Assembly: GCF_000732625.1 (NCBI RefSeq)
Contig: NZ_JPJI01000032.1
Coordinates: forward strand, 1,038,183 to 1,102,182
Length of the DNA stretch: 64,000 nt
Source: Nonlabens ulvanivorans
Lineage (GTDB): Bacteria; Bacteroidota; Bacteroidia; Flavobacteriales; Flavobacteriaceae
Direction: 5' to 3'
Shown here: positions 9,303 through 17,780 of the stretch, piece after piece
Numbering within the stretch: position 1 is the first letter of the stretch
Layout: every line of letters begins with the position of its first letter
The notes under the pieces: model-generated
Database searches by the model: none
The model's input: only the letters and a program-made list of their open reading frames with translations
What the model was told of the DNA's origin: nothing
Position numbers and translations under genes: made by a program

Positions 9303-9380
9303 GCCAAAATTATTTTATAATGAATATTATGTACGTCAGATGATCTGACTTCACGATAAGACTTGTTCTTAAAGTGGCTG

Positions 9381-9407
9381 CAAAGATACACTTTTAATTA
9401 AATCCAA
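9381..9407 (-). promoter_or_regulatory. rpsO promoter
   Basis: On the minus strand a -7 box TATCTTTG (9388-9381, followed by CA) with a TTG at 9407-9405, spacing 16 bp, slightly shorter than the usual 17-23. It leaves a 5' leader of roughly 70 nt before rpsO, long enough for S15 autoregulation. Confidence 0.6.
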
Positions 9408-9432
9408 TTACTCTATAAATATCTTTAAATTA

Positions 9433-9465
9433 AAAACGCCTGTGATTTAAAATTACAGGCGTTTT
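9433..9465 (-). terminator. Rho-independent terminator of accD
   Basis: Arms AAAACGCCTGT and ACAGGCGTTTT separated by 11 nt, 20 bp beyond the accD stop. Confidence 0.88.
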
Positions 9466-9485
9466 ATAAATTTAAATTTTCAGTG

Positions 9486-10346
9486 CTAAACGATTGGTAC
9501 CTCTCTATTAAGTATCAAGTTCAAGTAAAGATTCACTTTCTCTTTCAACTCATGTCTAGGTACGATAAAGTCTAGGAACCCTTTTTCTAGTAAGAACTCT
9601 GCAGTTTGAAAACCTTCTGGTAATTCCTTACCGGTAGTGTCTCTTACTACACGTGGTCCTGCAAATGCGATTAGTGCACCAGGTTCTCCTATATTGATAT
9701 CACCTAACATAGCAAATGATGCTGTGGTACCACCAGTAGTAGGGTCTGTACAAAGTGATACATAAGGTATTCCTGCATCTGCCAGTTGTGCGAGTTTGGA
9801 ACTAGTTTTTGCTAATTGCATTAATGATAATGCGGCTTCCATCATACGAGCACCACCAGACTTTGATATGATCATAAATGGAATGTTGTTTTTTAAAGAA
9901 TAGTCTGCTGCACGAGCGATTTTTTCTCCTACAACACTACCCATTGATCCACCTATGAATCCAAAATCCATACAGGCAACAACTAGGTCATGTCCACCAG
10001 ATTTACCTACAGCAGTTCTTACTGCATCTTTTAATCCTGATTTTTTCTTTGCGTCTTCTAGACGATCCACATATTTTTTTGAGTCCTCAAATTTTAATGG
10101 GTCCTTTGAAGTCATTTTTGCATTAAGTTCTTTGAACTTATTATCGTCAAAAAGGATTTCAAAATATTCATTACTACCTATGCGCACGTGGTATCCATCT
10201 TCTGGACTTACGTAGTAATTATTCTTTAATTGCTCTGCGTCTACAATTTTACCAGTCGGTGATTTATACCACAGACCTTTAGGAGTATCTTTCTTTGCCT
10301 CAGTAGGCGTAGTGATTCCTTTTTTATCTCTTTTAAACCAAGCCAT
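9486..10346 (-). CDS. accD: Acetyl-CoA carboxylase carboxyltransferase subunit beta, zinc ribbon degenerate
   Basis: Beta subunit of the carboxyltransferase that moves CO2 from carboxybiotin to acetyl-CoA in fatty acid synthesis, 286 residues. The crotonase-fold core is well conserved: [63 protein letters not shown] and [30 protein letters not shown] (segments of one continuous region). The N-terminal segment aligning with the four-cysteine zinc ribbon reads [10 protein letters not shown] ... [13 protein letters not shown], so all four zinc ligands are missing. I start at MAWFKR (10346); the frame is open from 10358. The fba terminator ends almost at the start codon. Confidence 0.96.
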   Translation of the reverse strand: MAWFKRDKKGITTPTEAKKDTPKGLWYKSPTGKIVDAEQLKNNYYVSPEDGYHVRIGSNEYFEILFDDNKFKELNAKMTSKDPLKFEDSKKYVDRLEDAKKKSGLKDAVRTAVGKSGGHDLVVACMDFGFIGGSMGSVVGEKIARAADYSLKNNIPFMIISKSGGARMMEAALSLMQLAKTSSKLAQLADAGIPYVSLCTDPTTGGTTASFAMLGDINIGEPGALIAFAGPRVVRDTTGKELPEGFQTAEFLLEKGFLDFIVPRHELKEKVNLYLNLILNREVPIV

Positions 10347-10364
10347 ATCTTTTTCCATAAAAAA

Positions 10365-10394
10365 AGCATTTAAATCATTAATGATTTAAATGCT
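10365..10394 (-). terminator. Rho-independent terminator of fba
   Basis: Arms AGCATTTAAATCAT and complement with a 2-nt loop, followed on the minus strand by a T7 run. It lies between the fba stop and the accD start. Confidence 0.88.
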
Positions 10395-10403
10395 CGGGTT
10401 GTT

Positions 10404-11471
10404 CTATAATGTATTGATGTTGTTTAAGTCTTCAAAGGCAGCTTTTAAGCGTGCTTTAAAACTTTCTTCACCTACGCGTAACCATTTGCGTGGATCATAG
10501 TATTTTTTATTTGGAGCATCTGCTCCAGTCGGATTTCCTATTTGTGATAGTAAAAAATCATTGTTTGTATCCATATAACCTTTTACACCTGTAGCAAAAG
10601 CCCATTGTAAATCGGTATCGATGTTCATTTTTACAACACCATAACCTATTGCTTCTCTAATTTCTTCTAGTGTTGAACCTGATCCGCCATGAAATACAAA
10701 GTCGATATGATTGTGCTCAACGCCATACTTTTGGGTGATATATTCTTGTGAATTCTTTAAAATCTTAGGAGTTAATTTTACATTCCCAGGTTTATATACA
10801 CCGTGTACGTTACCAAATGCTGCTGCGATGGTAAAACGGTCACTTACTTTTTTTAGCTCTTCATAAGCATATGCTACCTCTTCTGGTTGAGTGTATAATT
10901 TTGATTCATCAACATCACTATTGTCTACACCATCTTCCTCACCACCGGTAATACCTAACTCTATTTCTAGAGTCATGTCCATTTTAGACATGCGTTCTAG
11001 ATATCTTTTACATATTTCGATATTCTCTTCAAGTGGTTCTTCACTAAGGTCAATCATGTGAGAAGAGTATAGTGATTTACCGCTTTCGCGAAAGCGAGTT
11101 TCACTAGCATCTAGTAATCCATCGATCCAAGGAAGTAATTTTTTTGCACAGTGGTCTGTGTGAAGTATTACAGTAGCTCCATATGCTTCTGCTAGTCTGT
11201 GAACATGTTCTGCTCCAGCGATTCCTCCAAGAATAGCAGCACGATGACCATCATTGTTAAGTCCTTTACCAGCGTTGAATACACTTCCTCCATTTGAGTA
11301 CTGTATAATCACTGGTGAGTTCAACTCTGCAGCGGTTTCCATCACAGCGTTAACAGTATTTGATCCTACTACGTTAACGGCTGGTAGGGCATAACCATTT
11401 GCCTTTGCATGGTTGAATATTTCTTGAACTTGGTTACCTGTGGCAACACCTGGTTTGATATTATGACTCAT
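10404..11471 (-). CDS. fbaA: Class II fructose-bisphosphate aldolase
   Basis: Zinc-dependent cleavage of fructose 1,6-bisphosphate into glyceraldehyde 3-phosphate and dihydroxyacetone phosphate, 355 residues. Visible metal and active-site segments are HTDHCAKKLLPW, EIELGITGGEEDGVDN, AAFGNVHGVYKPGNV and FVFHGGSGSTLEEI. The protein aligns with the E. coli enzyme (from memory) almost without gaps. The iterated palindrome falls at 11081-11096 and encodes RFRES in SETRFRESGKSLYSS, where E. coli has HFAAT in EKHFAATGKPLFSS. That is a same-length substitution, not an insertion. It has its own promoter box and terminator. Confidence 0.97.
   Translation of the reverse strand: MSHNIKPGVATGNQVQEIFNHAKANGYALPAVNVVGSNTVNAVMETAAELNSPVIIQYSNGGSVFNAGKGLNNDGHRAAILGGIAGAEHVHRLAEAYGATVILHTDHCAKKLLPWIDGLLDASETRFRESGKSLYSSHMIDLSEEPLEENIEICKRYLERMSKMDMTLEIELGITGGEEDGVDNSDVDESKLYTQPEEVAYAYEELKKVSDRFTIAAAFGNVHGVYKPGNVKLTPKILKNSQEYITQKYGVEHNHIDFVFHGGSGSTLEEIREAIGYGVVKMNIDTDLQWAFATGVKGYMDTNNDFLLSQIGNPTGADAPNKKYYDPRKWLRVGEESFKARLKAAFEDLNNINTL
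11081..11096. repeat. Iterated palindrome inside fba
   Basis: CGCTTTCGCGAAAGCG in the coding frame that gives RFRES. No apparent length change relative to the E. coli protein. Confidence 0.95.
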
Positions 11472-11493
11472 GATATTTCTTAAAGTTGGATTA

Positions 11494-11501
11494 CAAAAGT
11501 A
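11494..11501 (-). promoter_or_regulatory. -7 promoter box of fba
   Basis: TACTTTTG on the minus strand, 22 bp upstream of the fba ATG. No -33 TTG at the usual distance. Confidence 0.45.
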
Positions 11502-11530
11502 AGGAAAATATAGGCTCGATAAACCTGATA

Positions 11531-14083
11531 CTAGAATGGATAATTGATACCTACATTAAATACTGCTTTAGGTATTTTTATCTCTTTAAACCACCTGCGA
11601 CCTTCTTCTAGTGCTGGGTTGAAAGTTTTAAAACCTGTATCTAATCTCAAAACAAAAAATCCAAAGTCATATCTAATACCGAATCCTGATCCTACGGATA
11701 TAGTAGATAGGTCTGCAATTCCTTTAAACTGTGCGTCTGGGTTATCTTCATTATCTAACACGTTCCAGATATTTCCTGCGTCTACAAATAGGGCTCCTTT
11801 AAAGCTACCATTAATAGTAAAGCGATACTCACCGTTAAAAGCAAGTTTCATATTTGCTTCATTAAAGTCATTAATTCCACCAGTACTACCAGGTCCTAGT
11901 TCATATGCCTGCCATGCTCTGTTGTCGTTAGGGCCACCACCAAAGAAAGATCGAGTAAAAGGTATGTTGTCAGAATTGCCATATGGAATCGCTATTCCAC
12001 CGAAGGCTCTTATAGCAAATACGTTATTACTAAAAAGCTGCCAGTGTTTTATATAGTCGATTTCTGTTTTTGCATATTGAGAGTATTCTACTCCAAATGC
12101 AGTTCTGTTTCCATCACTATTAGTAGGTTCTCCGACTAAAGAAGTGATTCCTGCTAATACGTTTCCTGCAGACTCTACTCTTATACTGAACAAGGAGTAG
12201 TCATCGTCATAGATTCCTTTTTGTGTGTTTCTAATCCAGTTATAACTAGTTGATACAATAAGGTTGTTTTGTGTTAATCGATCCCTGCGCTCTTCTATAT
12301 TACGCACTGTTTCTCTTTGGTCACTAGTAGTAGCGATACTGCCATTCAAGACATCTCTAGTAAATAAGGATGTCCCTTGTGGAATACTTAAATCATTATC
12401 ATCATTCAAGTATATAGGGTTGTTGATGTTCAAATCTTCAGCAACGGCATTGAGACTATTATAAGTACTGTTGTATACATTAAAGAAATCTCCAGGATCA
12501 AGATTGCGCACATATTGAGCGTTAATTAAATCAAATCTACTAGTGTTAGTAGGTTTGGGTTTCCATCGATAACTCAAAATACTATTAAAACTAGTCTTAT
12601 CTAATCCTATATTGGTCTGGCTTACAAAACCTATAGATAGGTTAGTGCTAGGTGACATGTATTTAGGAATTAATTTTTCTGTTTTAATAGGAAAGAAGAG
12701 TCTAGGGAAGCTTAAACGTGCATCTGCTCCATATTCTTGTAAATCAAAAAATCGAGAATCACCTGAAGCACCATCTGCACTAGCGCCTATACTTCCTCTA
12801 AAATTGATGTCTAATAATTCACTGCCTTGGAAAAGGTTTCTAATGACTAATGAGCTGTTTAGTCCTATTCCTAAAGCTTGAATATTACTATGTGTAGTTT
12901 CTGCACTATTTTTTAAGAAGAATTTCTTTTTTGATGTTAGAAGAATGTTTGCGATTAAGCTAACGCCGGTAGAATCTGCTGGGTCCGGTTCTAATCTTAT
13001 GGAAGGAGTATAAAAACTTTTTAATTCTGTAATTCTATTAAAAGTTCTGTCTCTGTCAATATCTCTATAGATATCACCTTCATGAAAGAAAATAGCGTCT
13101 GCAAGGACAAAATTGCGATACTTCTTTTCCCCATATCTTATAATGTTAATGTTTTTATATCTAGTAGTGTCTGGTATACTGCTGGCTAATGCTTCTTCAT
13201 AATCTGGGTAGACATTGATTTTACTTATTTTATGAATAAGAAAAGGTTTTTTAATAATAGAATCACCATCCTTAATTTCTCTGTCATCTATAATTACAGC
13301 AATGTTTGCTTTATGCTTTGTGTTTACAGTGTCTCCTTCAAATTTGATGAATTCTTTTTCCATGTAAAAAATCCCGTTGTTGCGGAATAAGGTCATTAAT
13401 CGATCTCGTTCTGCATTAAAATCTGGAGTGTAATATTGCTCGCCGGCAGTGATAAGTTGTCCTCCAGTATTTGCTTGATACAAAGAATCTACTAGTGGAG
13501 ATGATATGCGAGTTTTAATACTATCAACCTTATAGGACTGGTGTTTTTTAATGGTGTAAACAACTTCAGCACGTTGTTTTTTATCACTATCAATTATTTC
13601 ATGGGTTACCTCGGTATTGAACCATCCTTGATTCCAGTACCAGGCTCTAAGTCTTTCTTTAGATTTCGTGATGTCATCTAATTCCAGTATTGCTGGTTCT
13701 TCTCCGGTACGTTTTATCCAGCTATTAAAGTCCACTAAACTTTGACCTAACTGAATCGTTTGTTTTTCTGATAAGATTTTATTGCGGCGTTTGAGACCGT
13801 TTGGGTTTTCTTGCATCCATTTTAAATAGATAGAATCTCTGTGTGGTCTTGCTAAATTGTAAAAGTGAAGTCCAACAGGAACGGTAAGAATTCGGTTATT
13901 AGGCTGCTGGACCAGTAAAGTTTTAACTCTAGGGTCTTTAGGGGCAACACTATCAACAAGAATAGTATTGTCTACCAATAGTTTTTTACCTTCAGGCACA
14001 CGTTTTATAGCATTACAAGAAGTTAGGACTATGATAACCGTGATAATTAAACCTATTTTTGCAAGTAGACTCGATTTCTTCAT
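11531..14083 (-). CDS. tamL: TamL: outer-membrane BamA/TamA-family lipoprotein
   Basis: An 850-residue member of the Omp85 superfamily. It has a lipoprotein signal with lipobox VLTSC followed by NAIKRVPEGKKLL, which is the typical TamL start. POTRA-like repeats fill the first half (for example KERLRAWYWNQGWFNTEV), and a C-terminal beta-barrel ends in an aromatic strand (KAVFNVGINYPF). The barrel contains the RSFFGGGPNDNRAWQAYELGPGS loop segment. In Bacteroidota, TamL is a lipidated TamA homologue, which with a TamB-like protein is needed for outer-membrane biogenesis. The frame is open from 14095, but MKKSSLL at 14083 begins the signal peptide and the promoter box overlaps the upstream option. 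Confidence 0.92.
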   Translation of the reverse strand: MKKSSLLAKIGLIITVIIVLTSCNAIKRVPEGKKLLVDNTILVDSVAPKDPRVKTLLVQQPNNRILTVPVGLHFYNLARPHRDSIYLKWMQENPNGLKRRNKILSEKQTIQLGQSLVDFNSWIKRTGEEPAILELDDITKSKERLRAWYWNQGWFNTEVTHEIIDSDKKQRAEVVYTIKKHQSYKVDSIKTRISSPLVDSLYQANTGGQLITAGEQYYTPDFNAERDRLMTLFRNNGIFYMEKEFIKFEGDTVNTKHKANIAVIIDDREIKDGDSIIKKPFLIHKISKINVYPDYEEALASSIPDTTRYKNINIIRYGEKKYRNFVLADAIFFHEGDIYRDIDRDRTFNRITELKSFYTPSIRLEPDPADSTGVSLIANILLTSKKKFFLKNSAETTHSNIQALGIGLNSSLVIRNLFQGSELLDINFRGSIGASADGASGDSRFFDLQEYGADARLSFPRLFFPIKTEKLIPKYMSPSTNLSIGFVSQTNIGLDKTSFNSILSYRWKPKPTNTSRFDLINAQYVRNLDPGDFFNVYNSTYNSLNAVAEDLNINNPIYLNDDNDLSIPQGTSLFTRDVLNGSIATTSDQRETVRNIEERRDRLTQNNLIVSTSYNWIRNTQKGIYDDDYSLFSIRVESAGNVLAGITSLVGEPTNSDGNRTAFGVEYSQYAKTEIDYIKHWQLFSNNVFAIRAFGGIAIPYGNSDNIPFTRSFFGGGPNDNRAWQAYELGPGSTGGINDFNEANMKLAFNGEYRFTINGSFKGALFVDAGNIWNVLDNEDNPDAQFKGIADLSTISVGSGFGIRYDFGFFVLRLDTGFKTFNPALEEGRRWFKEIKIPKAVFNVGINYPF

Positions 14084-14092
14084 ATGGATAGT

Positions 14093-14100
14093 CAAAAATA
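14093..14100 (-). promoter_or_regulatory. -7 promoter box of tamL
   Basis: TATTTTTG on the minus strand with a TTG at 14119-14117 (16-bp spacing, slightly short). It would start transcription within a few bases of ATG 14083, so the mRNA may be leaderless. Confidence 0.5.
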
Positions 14101-14109
14101 CAATTATAA

Positions 14110-14838
14110 ATGGTTACAAAAAGCAGATTAAAGCTTCTCAAAAGTCTCTCACGTAAAAAGAATCGTGATGATCATCAGCTTTTTCTAGTAGAAGGTTATA
14201 AGTCTATTCTAGAATTATCTCAAACAGATTTAGTACGTCAACAAGTTCTCGTGACTGAAGGTCATCATGCATTAGATTCTTTACCTACTGATATTATCTC
14301 AAAAAAAGATATGTCAGGTGTCTCTACATTGAAAACGCCTCCAGGTTACCTCGCAGTATTTGAGATGCCTGTAAAAAAAGAAATTAATGTGGATGGGCTA
14401 GTTGTAGCGCTTGATGATGTTAAAGATCCAGGTAACCTAGGGACTATCATAAGGTTGTGCGATTGGTTTGATATCAAACAAATAATTTGTTCTGAAGAAA
14501 CTGTGGATGTTTTTAATCCTAAATGTGTTCAGGCCTCGATGGCTTCATTAGGTAGAGTGCAAGTGGATTATGTAAACTTAGAAGAGTTTCTTAAAGACGC
14601 ACAGCTTGATATCTATACAACAGCTATGGACGGCACGTCTATTTACAATATGAGCCTGCCTGAAAATGGTATTCTTGTAATGGGAAATGAATCTGCTGGT
14701 ATTTCTGAAGAAATTATGAGCTTGGGTAGTAAAATAAGTATTCCACAATACGGCTCTCAACCTAGTACTGAAAGTCTTAATGTAGCAATGGCTACAGCCG
14801 TAGTTTTAGGAGAATGGAGACGCTCTACTGAAAAGTAA
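14110..14838 (+). CDS. TrmH/SpoU-family RNA 2'-O-methyltransferase
   Basis: A 242-residue SPOUT-fold enzyme. The N-terminal ~70 residues form a substrate-binding domain (KLLKSLSRKKNRDDHQLFLVEGYKS, an L30e-like segment). The catalytic domain has the three SPOUT motifs: ALDDVKDPGNLGTIIRLCDWF (motif 1, residues ~105-125), ILVMGNESAGIS (motif 2) and IPQYGSQPSTESLNVAMATAVVLGEW (motif 3, knot). It is probably an rRNA or tRNA 2'-O-ribose methyltransferase; the target cannot be told from sequence. It diverges from tamL and its 3' end overlaps porT by 14 nt tail to tail. Confidence 0.92.
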   Translation: MVTKSRLKLLKSLSRKKNRDDHQLFLVEGYKSILELSQTDLVRQQVLVTEGHHALDSLPTDIISKKDMSGVSTLKTPPGYLAVFEMPVKKEINVDGLVVALDDVKDPGNLGTIIRLCDWFDIKQIICSEETVDVFNPKCVQASMASLGRVQVDYVNLEEFLKDAQLDIYTTAMDGTSIYNMSLPENGILVMGNESAGISEEIMSLGSKISIPQYGSQPSTESLNVAMATAVVLGEWRRSTEK

Positions 14839-15538
14839 AGTTTAAGAAAATCCCTCTAGATTGCATACTAGAAATGTTTCCAGTATACGGACTGTTAGGA
14901 TCCACGTCTCTTACTAACTCGTCATTAATAGCAAACACTCCTCTTATTGAAGGAGTGAATTTAAAATAATACAAGTAAAAGTCAATCCCGAAACCTAATT
15001 CATAATTAAACACATTAGTCACCTGACGGAACTGATTTGCACTATTATCATTAGGATTCTCTTCATTACTGGATAGATTACGTGACCACGAGGCGCCACC
15101 TACAATAAAAGGTTTCCAGTTATTTAATCTTTTAGTTGAAAACTTGACTAGTAAAGGGACGTTGATGTAAGTAGAGGTTACTTCTCTTTCAAAATCACCA
15201 GGCATTGTAAATGAAGGGTCTTCAAAGTTCAAAGTTCTAGTAACAAAACTTATTCCTGGTTCTAATCTTAGGTTTATATAATTGTTGATTTTTAAATCAC
15301 CAATTAGCCCTACATTAAAACCCATCGATGTTTCTACAAAGATATCATCTGTAACTTCATTATAATCAAATTTATAATCATAAGAATTAAGCCCTAAAAA
15401 ATATCCCCAGGTATATCTTTTCTCATCAATCTGACCTTGTCCACCAGTAGCATCATTAGATATTTTTTCCTTTACAGATTGCGCACTAGCGACTTGAAAG
15501 CCTATCATCAGGCTAATAAGGATAAGAATTGACCTCAT
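14825..15538 (-). CDS. porT: PorT-family outer-membrane beta-barrel protein (type IX secretion/gliding)
   Basis: A 237-residue exported protein. The signal peptide is RSILILISLMIGFQVASAQ, then a predicted eight-strand-like barrel rich in alternating hydrophobic residues (NYINLRLEPGISFVTRTLNF, TSTYINVPLLVKFSTKRL, YELGFGIDFYLYYFKFTPSIR) ending in GIFLNFTFQ. Its position 4 bp after ubiE is a conserved Bacteroidota arrangement and supports PorT, which is required for type IX secretion in Porphyromonas and gliding relatives. The frame is open far upstream (to 15613) inside ubiE, but the signal peptide begins at 15538. Confidence 0.85.
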   Translation of the reverse strand: MRSILILISLMIGFQVASAQSVKEKISNDATGGQGQIDEKRYTWGYFLGLNSYDYKFDYNEVTDDIFVETSMGFNVGLIGDLKINNYINLRLEPGISFVTRTLNFEDPSFTMPGDFEREVTSTYINVPLLVKFSTKRLNNWKPFIVGGASWSRNLSSNEENPNDNSANQFRQVTNVFNYELGFGIDFYLYYFKFTPSIRGVFAINDELVRDVDPNSPYTGNISSMQSRGIFLNFTFQ

Positions 15539-15542
15539 ATGA

Positions 15543-16274
15543 TTATTTAATTGCTTTGTAAATAGTTGATGCACCATGGAATTGTAAAAAATGTTCCACA
15601 TTATTAAACCCAACTTTCTTTAAAATATTGTTGAAACGTTCACCATAAGGAAAAGTCGAGGCGCTTTTTTGAAGATATCCATAGGCTATCTTATCCTTGG
15701 AAAATAATTTACCTATAGTGGGAACGACTAATTTAGAAAATACATAGTAACCTTGCTTAAATGGGAATTTAGTAGGGACACTAGTCTCAAGTATCACAAG
15801 TATACCTTGAGGTTTAAGAACACGTCTTATTTCTGATAACCCTTTTTCTAAATCCTCAAAGTTGCGTACACCGTAGGAAACAGTGACAGCATCAATAGAA
15901 TCATTTTCAAAAGGTAAATCTTCAGAATCTCCTAAAACCATCTCGATACGATTGTCTAGATCTTCCTTTTTAACTTTTATCTTGCCAACTTCAAGCATAC
16001 CACTAGATATATCTAACCCTATAAGTTTAGAAGCATTCGTCTTTTGCGCCATTTGTATTACTAGATCACCAGTCCCAGTCGCGATATCCATGATCGTATC
16101 TGGGTTAGTCGCAGCAATCATGTCTACCACGTTAGCACGCCATTTTTGGTCTAGACCTAATGATATCATACGATTAAGGCCATCATATTCTCCACTTATA
16201 GTGTCAAACATTTTAGTCACCTGTTCCTTTTTACTGCTATCTTCTTCGTTATATGGTTTAACCTCTTGAGCCAC
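15543..16274 (-). CDS. ubiE: Demethylmenaquinone methyltransferase
   Basis: SAM-dependent C-methylation in the last step of menaquinone synthesis, 243 residues. Motif I is IMDIATGTGDLVIQMA, followed by VLGDSEDLPFENDSIDAVTVSYGVRNF and the C-terminal FLQFHGASTIYKAIK, all typical of UbiE/MenG. The start codon is GTG (16274). Since Bacteroidota use menaquinone only, the demethylmenaquinone activity is expected rather than the ubiquinone one. It is cotranscribed with porT. A TATCTTTG box lies 19 bp upstream. Confidence 0.95.
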   Translation of the reverse strand: MAQEVKPYNEEDSSKKEQVTKMFDTISGEYDGLNRMISLGLDQKWRANVVDMIAATNPDTIMDIATGTGDLVIQMAQKTNASKLIGLDISSGMLEVGKIKVKKEDLDNRIEMVLGDSEDLPFENDSIDAVTVSYGVRNFEDLEKGLSEIRRVLKPQGILVILETSVPTKFPFKQGYYVFSKLVVPTIGKLFSKDKIAYGYLQKSASTFPYGERFNNILKKVGFNNVEHFLQFHGASTIYKAIK

Positions 16275-16292
16275 GATTCTAGTAATTTGTTA

Positions 16293-16300
16293 CAAAGATA
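16293..16300 (-). promoter_or_regulatory. -7 promoter box of ubiE-porT
   Basis: TATCTTTG on the minus strand, 18 bp upstream of the GTG start. No -33 TTG seen. Confidence 0.5.
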
Positions 16301-16329
16301 AGGTAGAGCAGTGAGGTTTGAGTAATTAC

Positions 16330-16343
16330 GCTTTCGCGAAAGC
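16330..16343. repeat. Iterated palindrome, intergenic copy 3
   Basis: GCTTTCGCGAAAGC between the divergent ubiE and trkA genes, upstream of both promoters. Confidence 0.93.
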
Positions 16344-16383
16344 AAAATATTAACAACACCTTACTAAAAATCAGCTTATCTCA

Positions 16384-16412
16384 TTGGATTTTATAGCTTT
16401 CCAGTATCTTTG
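16384..16412 (+). promoter_or_regulatory. trkA-trkH promoter
   Basis: TTG at 16384-16386 and TATCTTTG at 16405-16412, spacing 18 bp. This is the best complete match in the window to the Bacteroidota TTG/TAnnTTTG consensus. Confidence 0.75.
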
Positions 16413-16430
16413 AATTATAGATTAGATTTT

Positions 16431-17780
16431 ATGAAGATCATTATCGCCGGAGCTGGAGAGGTAGGTTTCCACCTTGCAAAACTCCTTTCTTATGAGTCGC
16501 AAAATATTACCTTAATAGATCCAGTTAAAGAAAATCTGCATTATGCAGATACGCATTTGGATATTAGAGCGTTGAGAGGTGATGCTACTTCTATTAAAAT
16601 ATTACAAGAGGCTAATATTCACGACGCAGACCTTGTTATTTCCGTAACCAGTAGCGAGACTACCAATATTACCGTATGTGTACTGGCAAAACAGTTAGGT
16701 GCAAAACGTACCATTGCACGTATTACCAATACTGAGTTTTTAGATTTTCAGGATGAAATAGGTTTTCAGCAATTTGGTATTGATGAATTAATCTCTCCTG
16801 AATCTTTAGCTAGTAAAGAGATTGAATTATTGCTTAATCAAAGCGCCTTCAATGATAGTTACGAATTTGAAAATGGTGCGCTTACTATGGTTGGTGTTAG
16901 TTTGCAACGTACAGCACAATTTGTAGGTAAGACAGTTCAGGAAGCTGGTGAGATATTCCCAGAAGTACATTTTATGCCTATTGCAATACAACGATTTGGC
17001 ACTCAATATACTTTAATACCTCGTGGTGATACGCAGTTTAAAGAAGGTGATCAAGTATATTTTATCACTACAACTGATGGCGTTGCAGAATTATACAAGC
17101 TAACAGGAAAGACGAAGCATGTGATGAAAAACGTCATGATCTTAGGTGGTAGTAATATAGGGAAGCAAACGGCAAAGCATTTATCTGCAAATGGAGTCAA
17201 TGTTAAACTTATTGAACAAAACGCAGAAAAGGCTTTTGATCTTGCAGATGAATTATCAGAAACTCTAGTTATTAATGGAGATGGACGTAATGTTGAATTG
17301 TTACAAGAAGAAAGTATCCACGAGATGGATGCTTTTATTGCTGTAACAGGGAATAGTGAAACTAATATTTTATCGTGTCTTATGGCTCGATCTAAAAGTG
17401 TCAATAAAACGATATCTTTAGTGGAGAATATGGATTACTTCCAGCTTTCACATAGTATAGGAATCGATACTTTAATTAATAAAAAACTGCTCGCAGCAAA
17501 TAATATTTTCAGATTTATAAGAAAAGGTGATGTTGTTGCGATGACCAAACTCAATAACATGAATGCAGAACTGCTGGAGTTTATTGTTAAAGCCGGAAGT
17601 CCTATGTGTGATAAGTTTATTAAAGATGTTAATATACCACGTAGTGCTATTATAGGTGGTGTAATAAGAGATGGAATAGGTAATATTGTCTTAGGTAGTT
17701 TTAAAGTTAGAGAAGGAGATCGAGTTGTAGTTTGTTCATTACCGCGCTCTATTAGTAAGGTAGAAAAGTTATTTTTATAA
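16431..17780 (+). CDS. trkA: Trk potassium uptake regulatory subunit TrkA
   Basis: A 449-residue cytosolic gating protein of the Trk/Ktr K+ transporter with two RCK modules. RCK-N 1 begins MKIIIAGAGEVGFHLAKLL (NAD-binding GxGxxG), and RCK-N 2 begins MILGGSNIGKQTAKHL near residue 232. Each is followed by a TrkA-C domain (GVSLQRTAQFVGKTV..., LEFIVKAGSPMCDKFI...). The start at 16431 is set by the Rossmann motif and by the promoter ending at 16412. The stop codon abuts the trkH start, so the two are translationally coupled. Confidence 0.95.
   Translation: MKIIIAGAGEVGFHLAKLLSYESQNITLIDPVKENLHYADTHLDIRALRGDATSIKILQEANIHDADLVISVTSSETTNITVCVLAKQLGAKRTIARITNTEFLDFQDEIGFQQFGIDELISPESLASKEIELLLNQSAFNDSYEFENGALTMVGVSLQRTAQFVGKTVQEAGEIFPEVHFMPIAIQRFGTQYTLIPRGDTQFKEGDQVYFITTTDGVAELYKLTGKTKHVMKNVMILGGSNIGKQTAKHLSANGVNVKLIEQNAEKAFDLADELSETLVINGDGRNVELLQEESIHEMDAFIAVTGNSETNILSCLMARSKSVNKTISLVENMDYFQLSHSIGIDTLINKKLLAANNIFRFIRKGDVVAMTKLNNMNAELLEFIVKAGSPMCDKFIKDVNIPRSAIIGGVIRDGIGNIVLGSFKVREGDRVVVCSLPRSISKVEKLFL

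Noticed and set aside
12264..12881. Plus-strand open frames inside tamL and similar short frames opposite pnp, accD, gpmI and others
   Set aside because: They lie wholly within well-supported genes on the other strand and show no protein motif.
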